From assembly GCA_009702465.1 (NCBI GenBank), contig WLHY01000030.1, positions 1 through 9,050 on the forward strand: 9,050 nt of DNA, given 5' to 3'. This DNA comes from Actinomycetota bacterium (GTDB lineage Bacteria; Actinomycetota; Actinomycetes; Nanopelagicales; Nanopelagicaceae). A program made the position numbers and the translations under genes. Shown here one piece after another: positions 1-4,221 of this stretch (positions within the stretch are counted from its first letter, which is position 1; every line of letters starts with the position of its first letter). The notes under the pieces are model-generated. The model ran no database searches, had not been told where the DNA came from, and saw nothing but the letters and a program-made list of their open reading frames with translations.

Positions 1-131
1 GCACCTGTGAAGATATCTAGGGCGTGGGTAAGTACTTGATGCTCTTGGTTCCAATCATTTAATTGGGAATCAAAGAGTGCTTGTGCCTGCTTGGCGGCGC
101 GCTTTGCCTTTAGATCTGCCCAGAATCCCAT
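1..131 (-). CDS. Hypothetical protein, N-terminal part only (runs off left edge)
   Basis: Only the first 43 codons are in the window. The protein begins MGFWADLKAKRAAKQAQALF and continues with a charged, helix-prone stretch (Asp-Trp-Asn-Gln-Glu, later Leu-Asp-Ile-Phe-Thr-Gly). I see no signal peptide or membrane segment. It resembles the start of small actinobacterial proteins of unknown function that open with MG-hydrophobic-LK and have a Trp-containing helix, but this is an impression, not a family assignment. The ATG is supported by a GATAAT hexamer (complement 138-143) lying six bases before it, which would put the transcript start on the A of the ATG. An AAGGGG a few bases further up is an alternative Shine-Dalgarno sequence. 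The gene shares its upstream region with the terminator of the first tRNA-like gene, which is transcribed towards it. Confidence 0.6.
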   Translation of the reverse strand, partial: MGFWADLKAKRAAKQAQALFDSQLNDWNQEHQVLTHALDIFTG

Positions 132-137
132 GGCGTG

Positions 138-143
138 ATTATC
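138..143 (-). promoter_or_regulatory. -10 element for a probable leaderless transcript
   Basis: GATAAT on the minus strand differs from TATAAT at one base and ends six bases before the ATG of the leftmost gene. A transcript would start at or near the A of the ATG. No convincing -35 is visible at 16-18 bases spacing; a TTGATT lies further away at 164-169. Confidence 0.4.
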
Positions 144-218
144 CCCTTTTTATTGGATTTTCTAATCAATTGGTAGGTAGAAAGATACCGAGGGTGAATG
201 ACAGTTTTATTTGTGCGG

Positions 219-256
219 AAAACAAAATAACCCCAAGTGACTGGCTTGGGGTTATT
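219..256 (-). terminator. Rho-independent terminator of tRNA-like gene 1
   Basis: A perfect 12-bp stem (AATAACCCCAAG at 226-237 with CTTGGGGTTATT at 245-256) closes a 7-base loop. Reading on the minus strand it is followed by TTGTTTT. It starts about eight bases after the 3' side of the extended acceptor stem, so it ends the tRNA-like transcript. An almost identical copy follows the second tRNA-like gene. Confidence 0.85.
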
Positions 257-266
257 AGGTTTGGTG

Positions 267-340
267 TGCCACTGGTGGGATTCGAACCCACGACCATCCT
301 CTCAGTCAAAGTGGGGCTCTATCCGCTGAGCTACAGCGGC
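267..340 (-). tRNA. tRNA-like gene 1, anticodon position reads GAC (nominal Val), atypical
   Basis: The minus strand folds as a tRNA. It has a 7-bp acceptor stem (GCCGCTG / CAGTGGC with one G-U), T8-A9, D stem GCTC/GAGC, a D loop with G18-G19, and a T arm GTGGG-TTCGAAT-CCCAC. The anticodon at complement 305-307 is GAC, nominally valine. Several things are odd. The anticodon stem CCACT/AGAGG has an A-A mismatch in its middle. The loop TTGACTG has T at position 37, where a purine is usual. The variable region is six bases. Pairing continues past the acceptor to 11 bp (264-274 with 334-344), and an encoded ACCA would fit only a 9-bp acceptor. It could be a poorly conserved tRNA, a pseudogene, or a tRNA-shaped regulatory RNA. 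The sequence around 301-318 is complementary to the short RNA encoded upstream. Confidence 0.6.
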
Positions 341-344
341 ACAC

Positions 345-444
345 AGTGGAAAAATACATTTTTTAGATATTTCTATATGAAAAAAAATATTTACTGTGGA
401 TAAAATCTAAGTTTATGTAAATCTATTGATGGTATATTTTCCTT
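345..444. promoter_or_regulatory. Divergent promoter region of cassette 1 with DnaA-box-like site
   Basis: For the tRNA-like gene (minus), TATTTT at complement 351-356 predicts a start near 344, exactly at the base of the 11-bp extended stem. For the short RNA (plus), an extended -10 TGgTATATT at 430-438 predicts a start near A445. The start points are 101 bases apart, the same as in cassette 2. Midway lies TGTGGATAA (395-403), whose complement TTATCCACA is the classical DnaA box. -35 elements are weak for both promoters. Confidence 0.5.
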
Positions 445-508
445 ACTCAGTCAAAGAGGAGCTTTAAAGAGCTACTAGAAAGCCTCCGTGGAAATACGGG
501 GGCTTTTC
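445..508 (+). ncRNA. Putative short RNA 1, complementary to tRNA-like RNA 1
   Basis: No protein is encoded. The predicted transcript begins at the start point implied by the extended -10 at 430-438 and ends in the hairpin terminator at 479-507, giving about 64 bases. Bases 446-463 repeat, in the same orientation, the plus-strand sequence 301-318 of the tRNA-like gene. Because that gene is read from the other strand, the two RNAs would be complementary: 16 of 18 positions pair, with mismatches at 457 and 460. The pairing covers the 3' strand of the D stem, the 5' strand of the anticodon stem and the anticodon loop. The copy in cassette 2 keeps the design with a different sequence. Expression is inferred, not shown. 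Function is unknown; an antisense regulator or sponge for the tRNA-like RNA is the simplest reading. Confidence 0.5.
479..507 (+). terminator. Rho-independent terminator of short RNA 1
   Basis: An 11-bp stem (AAAGCCTCCGT at 479-489 with ACGGGGGCTTT at 496-506, one T-G pair) closes a six-base loop and runs into TTTT on the plus strand. The stem sequence is identical in cassette 2. It lies between the short RNA and the zinc-ribbon gene, so it should separate the two transcripts. Confidence 0.8.
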
Positions 509-555
509 AAATTATCAGTCATGGGCCGAATATCAGCTCTGTCAGTGGCTGGTCG

Positions 556-561
556 TATATT
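556..561 (+). promoter_or_regulatory. -10 element of the zinc-ribbon gene (leaderless)
   Basis: TATATT lies six bases before the ATG at 568, so transcription would begin at the start codon. There is no Shine-Dalgarno sequence between it and the gene. No good -35 is visible. The same six-base spacing is seen at the two other proposed leaderless genes in the window. Confidence 0.45.
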
Positions 562-567
562 TTCGGT

Positions 568-762
568 ATGAGATGCCCCAAATGCCTTGGACCCAATGTG
601 AAAGAGATTGTTTATGGCATGCCTGATTTTGAAAACTTTGATTTTGATAAGTATCAGGTTGGTGGGTGCACTGGGATGGATGAGGGGCCGACCCATTGGT
701 GTGTGGATTGTGAAGAAGGGTTTAGTAAAGCTACTCCTCGATCTCGAGAATTACCTCTTTAG
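568..762 (+). CDS. Small zinc-ribbon-like protein of unknown function
   Basis: A 64-residue protein with two Cys-x-x-Cys pairs: C3-x2-C6 in the opening MRCPKC and a second pair in the segment HWCVDCEEGF. This spacing is typical of a one-zinc ribbon. Between them lie V-K-E-I-V-Y-G-M-P and a V-G-G-C segment. Short actinobacterial proteins with the same order (CPxC, VKEIVYG, GGC, CxxC) exist, so I take it as a real gene although nothing is known of its role. Zinc binding and a nucleic-acid or protein-contact role are inference from the fold type. The ATG is chosen because the first cysteine pair follows at once and a TATATT box sits at leaderless distance. Its last 32 bases overlap the 3' end of the SNF2 helicase gene, which converges on it. 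Confidence 0.7.
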   Translation: MRCPKCLGPNVKEIVYGMPDFENFDFDKYQVGGCTGMDEGPTHWCVDCEEGFSKATPRSRELPL

Positions 763-2920
763 ATTTACCTTCAATACCAAGTCGCTTTCGCTCATCTAGA
801 AGAATTACCTTCGCGATTGATTCCTCGGTTGCATCTTTAGCGCCAGATGCGCTGTTGGCTAATGCGCTTTCGCGGGCGTAATTTTCAAATGCTTCTTGCT
901 TTCGGGCCAGCATCAGCAACATATTTTCATCAACACTTTCAGGAAGTATTAGACGGTGTACCTGCACCTTGCGTACCTGTCCCATTCGATGGGCACGGGC
1001 GATGGCTTGTACTTCAAGGGATGGCTTTATTTGTGGTTCGCAGATAATTACAACGGATGCTGCTTGAATATTTAAACCAGTTCCAGCTGCTTGGATCTGA
1101 CCAACTAGGGCACGTGGTGTTGTGGATGCTTGAAACTCGTCAACAATATTTTGTCGCTGAGTGGAGGAGACAGCGCCGGTGATTGGGCCGATTGCTTTAT
1201 CGCCAAGTGCTTGCAGTACTTGATCAATTACCGATCTGAAGTAGGAGAAGATAATTACTTTCTGTCCGCTTTCAAATGATTCCTCCACTAACTCAAGTAA
1301 TCGCTCTAATTTGCTGGGGATTTGATTTTCCATCGGCGAAAAGGCGGCTCTGCGCATCGCCATAAAGTTTCCGGCTGCAACTGCATCGATGTAGGCCTGC
1401 TTGTTAACACCCTCCCAGGTGCAGTACTCGGTGACCTCAATTAACTCTGGCAACTCCTTTAATACCTCCTCGGTATTGCGGCGCAGATAAATAGGTGCGA
1501 CAGCTTTTCTAAATGGTTCAACACCTGCAGCTAAGGCGGCACGATTTAAATTGCTGCCTAGATTTTTATCTAGCAATGTGGCTAGGGTGATGAACTCCTC
1601 TACTCGGTTTTCAAGTGGTGTGCCGGTTAGAAAGATGACATTTGGGCTGTGCGCTAACCATTTGGCGATCACGCGAGAGCGAGCGGTTCCGACATTTTTT
1701 ATGTAGTGCGCCTCATCCACAATTATGGTGTCGACAGCGAGAGATTTGATCTCCTCTTCGGTAAGTAAAAAGCCTTTTAAGGTATCAAAGGTGGTGATAC
1801 CGATTCCGCCATGTTGTTGCCATTGCGCAAGTGCGCTCTTTTGTTCATCACCATGGATTTTAATAATTGGTAGATCACTACGAGAGGTAACCTCTCGAAC
1901 CCAATTTGTTAGCACACTTGCTGGGCAGACAACTAGGAAACGGGTGGCGCCATTTAATTGCCTGTGTGAGATAGCGGCGATTGCTTGCAGAGTTTTACCA
2001 AGTCCCATCTCATCGCCAATGATTACTCGGCCTTGGGTTAAAGCGAACTTGCCACCAAAGGATTGGTATTGGCGAAGGGTTGCTTTAATAGATGAAGTAT
2101 CTAACTCTTGGGCATCGATCCGATCTAGTAGCTCTTGATTAAAGTGGCGATTAGCATCGGTATTGGGGCGAACATTTGTTACCTGCTCCAAAATCGCGTA
2201 GTAATCACTTGAGCGAGATTTAAAATCGGTGGCGGGATCTGGTGCATTTCGATTTATCGCATCAAGACCGGTGCGAGCGGCTTGCACCAACATAATTGTG
2301 GTGGGCTCACCGATGAGGAAGGTGATGTTTTCAAGAGCGTCCAGTGCGTTCTCTTTCTTCTCTGAACTTGTAAAGATCCAGCGCAATCTTGATTTCAGTG
2401 GTTTGGTTTGAGTAAGTGAACCCTTAATCTTCTCAACAACCGGTGCCATTTTGGTGATTGAGTTTCTAGTTGCAGATCTAATTTGATCTAACCCCTGCAA
2501 AGATGTCAGCAGTTCGGTGTCAGTGCTGGTTAACTCATCAATATTGATTCCATAGGCGATTGATTGGGCAATTGCTTCATACATTTGCTCAGCCAGTAAT
2601 TTCAATGTGATCGCTGATGATTCAGAGATGCCGGGGATCTTCGCTAGAGAGGTGGCTGAGGAGTTGTAGATTGCTGCGACATTTGTGAAACCATACTTAC
2701 GCAGAGTTTCAACGCGAACAGTTTCATCAGTGGCATCTTTTAATTTATCAACCGGCAGCTTTGCTAATTCAAGGAGAACTTGTGAGGCCTTAGCCTGGGA
2801 TGCTGCTTTTTTAGTAGTGCCAACTAATTTGGACTCTGCTTGCAACAGTAATCCCAGATCGGTGGCTAGCGCTTTTGCTTCTTCAATACTTTTACGCGAG
2901 CTTTGAAAATCAATCCCCAT
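731..2920 (-). CDS. SNF2-family DEAD/DEAH-box helicase-like ATPase
   Basis: A 729-residue cytoplasmic protein with a complete SNF2-type superfamily 2 motor. The Q-like region LRQYQ is followed by motif I GDEMGLGKT (residues 302-310), motif II DEAH (402-405), motif III LTGTP (431-435), motif IV around KVIIFSYF, motif V GTGLNIQAA and motif VI ARAHRMGQ (641-648). All catalytic residues are present: Walker lysine, DEAH and arginine finger. Such proteins translocate on double-stranded DNA using ATP and remodel DNA-protein or transcription complexes; the partner here is unknown. The N-terminal 280 residues show no domain I can name, except a possible helix-hairpin-helix at about 72-115 (SLAKIPGISESSA). 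The ATG at 2920 is six bases after a TATCTT box, suggesting a leaderless transcript. It lies between the two tRNA-like cassettes, just downstream of the second one's terminator, and its 3' end overlaps the zinc-ribbon gene. Confidence 0.93.
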   Translation of the reverse strand: MGIDFQSSRKSIEEAKALATDLGLLLQAESKLVGTTKKAASQAKASQVLLELAKLPVDKLKDATDETVRVETLRKYGFTNVAAIYNSSATSLAKIPGISESSAITLKLLAEQMYEAIAQSIAYGINIDELTSTDTELLTSLQGLDQIRSATRNSITKMAPVVEKIKGSLTQTKPLKSRLRWIFTSSEKKENALDALENITFLIGEPTTIMLVQAARTGLDAINRNAPDPATDFKSRSSDYYAILEQVTNVRPNTDANRHFNQELLDRIDAQELDTSSIKATLRQYQSFGGKFALTQGRVIIGDEMGLGKTLQAIAAISHRQLNGATRFLVVCPASVLTNWVREVTSRSDLPIIKIHGDEQKSALAQWQQHGGIGITTFDTLKGFLLTEEEIKSLAVDTIIVDEAHYIKNVGTARSRVIAKWLAHSPNVIFLTGTPLENRVEEFITLATLLDKNLGSNLNRAALAAGVEPFRKAVAPIYLRRNTEEVLKELPELIEVTEYCTWEGVNKQAYIDAVAAGNFMAMRRAAFSPMENQIPSKLERLLELVEESFESGQKVIIFSYFRSVIDQVLQALGDKAIGPITGAVSSTQRQNIVDEFQASTTPRALVGQIQAAGTGLNIQAASVVIICEPQIKPSLEVQAIARAHRMGQVRKVQVHRLILPESVDENMLLMLARKQEAFENYARESALANSASGAKDATEESIAKVILLDERKRLGIEGKSKEVILEIEE

Positions 2921-2926
2921 GTCTAG

Positions 2927-2932
2927 AAGATA
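2927..2932 (-). promoter_or_regulatory. -10 element of the SNF2 gene (leaderless)
   Basis: TATCTT on the minus strand ends six bases before the ATG at 2920, and there is no Shine-Dalgarno sequence at a normal distance. The tRNA-like terminator at 2965-3003 lies just upstream, which argues for a separate promoter here. No strong -35 is visible. Confidence 0.4.
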
Positions 2933-2964
2933 GTCCTGGTTACTGACAGTGACGGGTTATGAGC

Positions 2965-3003
2965 GGAGACAAAATAACCCCAAGTGACTAGCTTGGGGTT
3001 ATT
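2965..3003 (-). terminator. Rho-independent terminator of tRNA-like gene 2
   Basis: The same 12-bp stem as in cassette 1 (2973-2984 with 2992-3003) with a loop that differs by one base (TGACTAG against TGACTGG on the plus strand). The following T-run on the minus strand is shorter (TTGTCT), so termination may be less complete than in copy 1. Confidence 0.75.
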
Positions 3004-3013
3004 AGGTTTGGTG

Positions 3014-3087
3014 TGCCACTGGTGGGATTCGAACCCACGACCTGTGATTTAGTCAAAATACCGCTCTATCCGCTGAGCTACAGCGGC
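3014..3087 (-). tRNA. tRNA-like gene 2, anticodon position reads GAC, degenerate anticodon stem
   Basis: Acceptor stem, D arm and T arm are identical to tRNA-like gene 1, including the pairing that extends the acceptor to 11 bp (3011-3021 with 3081-3091). The anticodon (complement 3052-3054) is again GAC in a loop TTGACTA. The anticodon stem is worse than in copy 1: GTATT against AATCA gives only three A-T pairs, or five pairs if one C is bulged. The arm differs from copy 1 at many positions, yet the core TTTGACT is unchanged. A normal tRNA would need compensating changes within the stem. Here the changes instead keep complementarity to the short RNA of the same cassette. It could be called tRNA-Val by a scanner; I doubt it is a working elongator tRNA. 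Confidence 0.55.
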
Positions 3088-3091
3088 ACAC

Positions 3092-3191
3092 AGCGAAAAG
3101 ATATGTTTTTTAAATGATTGAAAAGTAAAATTTTTATTGGCTGTGGATTAAATATGAATCGGTCTAAATCTGTTGATGATAGAGTTCTGCT
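3092..3191. promoter_or_regulatory. Divergent promoter region of cassette 2 with DnaA-box-like site
   Basis: TATCTT at complement 3098-3103 serves the tRNA-like gene with a predicted start near 3091. An extended -10 TGaTAGAGT at 3177-3185 serves the short RNA with a predicted start near A3192. Both fall at the same places as in cassette 1. The central site CTGTGGATTA (3141-3150) is one base from the DnaA-box complement TGTGGATAA. The block TAAATCTGTTGATGAT just before the short RNA is also close to copy 1. Confidence 0.45.
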
Positions 3192-3242
3192 ACTTAGTCG
3201 AAATACCGCTAAAGCCTCCGTAGAAATACGGGGGCTTTTTTA
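3192..3242 (+). ncRNA. Putative short RNA 2, complementary to tRNA-like RNA 2
   Basis: A predicted transcript of about 51 bases made almost only of a pairing element and a terminator. Bases 3194-3210 match plus-strand 3049-3065 at 16 of 17 positions. In RNA the single difference (3200) gives a G-U pair, so all 17 positions can pair with the tRNA-like RNA 2. The paired stretch covers the 3' D stem, 5' anticodon stem and anticodon loop, as in cassette 1. No gene follows on the plus strand, so it is not simply a leader of a downstream gene. Transcription is inferred from the extended -10 and the terminator. Confidence 0.5.
3211..3241 (+). terminator. Rho-independent terminator of short RNA 2
   Basis: The same stem as in cassette 1 (3211-3221 with 3228-3238) with loop AGAAAT, followed by a run of six T on the plus strand. 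It may also slow minus-strand transcription coming from the heliorhodopsin gene, but the T-run on that side is short. Confidence 0.85.
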
Positions 3243-3243
3243 A

Positions 3244-3318
3244 TTTAAGAACAAAGGATTAGTTCTTTGGGGTACTGATTGATCGGCCGATTGGTGTTGG
3301 CAGTTCTTGATTTTGTTA
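3244..3318. other. Intergenic space after the heliorhodopsin gene
   Basis: It holds a small inverted repeat AAGAAC/GTTCTT (3247-3252 with 3262-3267, no T-run on the minus side) and a perfect ten-base palindrome ATCGGCCGAT (3282-3291). I see no gene. Neither repeat is a convincing terminator for the heliorhodopsin transcript. Confidence 0.3.
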
Positions 3319-4089
3319 CTAAATACGTAAGGTTCCAAGCACAATTACCCAGCCAAGTGCTGACTTAGATACCAGGCTAAGGACGATGTAGCTCTTCTCC
3401 CCGTATGCATAATCTTTCCACTTACCGATCTTCTTGTACTGCAACCACATATTGATAGCGAAGCTGTTAAAGAAGATAAAGGTTAGAAGAAAACCAAGAC
3501 GTGCATAAACCGGAATTGCATCAGAGATGTTGCTAGTTGAGACCCAGAAGTAGAGGCCACCTAAGATCCAAGGAACGATACCGGCTAAAACTCCGATGTT
3601 AAATGGCAGCCAACTGGTTTTATCTGTTAGCTGGTTGTACTTCTCCATTACTAATCCCATTAGATTCATAATGAAGTTAAGAGTGAAGATAAAGATGACG
3701 CTAGAGAGTTCGATTAAGCCACCAAGCATTAGTAGAACCACCAGCATTAATGAGGAGCTAACTGCATACTCCCACCAACGTGCTGGATTAATTCCCTTTT
3801 GGATATTTTGTTCGTAGCGGCGAACATAGTAAGGAGAGGAGATAAATAGGTGGGCGAATGCGGATAACCAAAGAAAGATTGGTGCGATTAAAGCGATTGG
3901 AAATTCAAATAGGGTCTCACTTACCGGGCGAATTCCATCTGCAGTTTCATCAAAGAAGCGGGTGATAACTGGAATTGTGCTCTCGGTGTTAAGAATAAAG
4001 AAGAGTGCAAATCCCTGGATAAGGTGAGTAACACCTGCCCATCGATTGAGGTTTTGTAACTTAAGCCCAAGTGTTGACTCTGGTTTCAT
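3319..4089 (-). CDS. Heliorhodopsin
   Basis: A 256-residue seven-helix membrane protein that binds retinal. The sequence follows the founding heliorhodopsin 48C12 closely: N-terminal LQNLNRWAGVTHLIQ, the WWEYAVSSS segment with the counter-ion E107, and the SLVSKSALGW segment in the last helix with the Schiff-base lysine K242. The family histidines are at H22 and H80. The N-terminus is expected on the cytoplasmic side, opposite to type-1 rhodopsins. Heliorhodopsins are not strong ion pumps; a light-sensing or enzyme-regulating role has been proposed for the family. The start is fixed by AAAGGAG (complement 4095-4101) five bases before the ATG. It is in the same direction as the sugar transporter operon but 132 bases behind it, with a possible promoter of its own. 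No retinal-synthesis gene is in the window. Confidence 0.95.
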   Translation of the reverse strand: MKPESTLGLKLQNLNRWAGVTHLIQGFALFFILNTESTIPVITRFFDETADGIRPVSETLFEFPIALIAPIFLWLSAFAHLFISSPYYVRRYEQNIQKGINPARWWEYAVSSSLMLVVLLMLGGLIELSSVIFIFTLNFIMNLMGLVMEKYNQLTDKTSWLPFNIGVLAGIVPWILGGLYFWVSTSNISDAIPVYARLGFLLTFIFFNSFAINMWLQYKKIGKWKDYAYGEKSYIVLSLVSKSALGWVIVLGTLRI

Positions 4090-4136
4090 TTCATCTCCTT
4101 TGAATAGGTGAAGTTTAGAGGATGAAGTTGGGTTGA

Positions 4137-4189
4137 TTTATTGATTAGATGAAATATGAATGGATTGAATCAATCACATTTTATTGATT
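4137..4189 (-). promoter_or_regulatory. Possible heliorhodopsin promoter with repeated TTTATTGATT and a palindrome
   Basis: On the minus strand TTGATT (complement 4168-4173) and TCTAAT (complement 4144-4149), 18 bases apart, form a modest promoter with a start near 4137. The -35 lies inside the inverted repeat GATTG-AAT-CAATC (4163-4175). On the plus strand the ten-base TTTATTGATT occurs at 4137-4146 and again at 4180-4189, one on each side of the palindrome. This could be an operator, or just AT-rich sequence. Confidence 0.35.
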
Positions 4190-4221
4190 GCTGAGAAATA
4201 ATTGAGAAAATTTAAGTTTGA

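Larger units (their letters stand above)
224..508. repeat. Cassette copy 1: tRNA-like gene plus divergent short RNA
   Basis: This segment aligns to 2971-3243. The alignment is without gaps from the tRNA-like terminator to the pairing element of the short RNA (offset 2747), after which copy 1 carries 15 extra bases (464-478). The terminator with the 3' half of the tRNA-like gene, and its acceptor/D-arm part, are almost identical in the two copies. The anticodon arm and much of the promoter region have diverged, and the final hairpin is again nearly identical. The uneven conservation suggests selection on particular parts rather than a very recent duplication. Confidence 0.75.
2971..3243. repeat. 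Cassette copy 2: tRNA-like gene plus divergent short RNA
   Basis: Second copy of the 224-508 cassette, in the same orientation. It carries the same parts in the same order: terminator, tRNA-like gene, 100-base divergent promoter region, pairing element and terminator hairpin. The repeat of the pairing element lies 145 bases from its match in the tRNA-like gene, exactly as in copy 1. It lacks the 15-base insert found after the pairing element in copy 1. Confidence 0.75.

Noticed and set aside
77..403. Open reading frame of 108 codons on the plus strand
   Set aside because: It runs through the terminator and tRNA-like gene on the other strand and through the start of the leftmost gene; its peptide includes the reverse of the T arm. 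No start signal.
301..463. The 145-base-spaced repeats as attachment sites of an integrated element
   Set aside because: The space between them is too short for an element, contains promoters rather than an integrase, and the repeat sequence differs between cassettes while the spacing is exact. Not fully excluded as an origin of the duplication.
445..508. Short RNA 1 as a T-box leader of the zinc-ribbon gene
   Set aside because: A T-box pairs with only three anticodon bases and the acceptor end and has conserved stem I and antiterminator elements that are absent here. The second cassette has no downstream gene on that strand.
475..696. Minus-strand frame opposite the zinc-ribbon gene
   Set aside because: It begins inside the zinc-ribbon gene's antisense strand and has no family features; the plus-strand frame with two Cys pairs explains the region.
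1725..2138. 137-codon plus-strand frame inside the SNF2 gene
   Set aside because: Lies antisense to motifs I-II of the helicase; shadow frame.
224..3243. CRISPR array or insertion sequence
   Set aside because: There are only two long, single-spaced cassettes with no spacer series, no cas genes, no transposase and no terminal inverted repeats.
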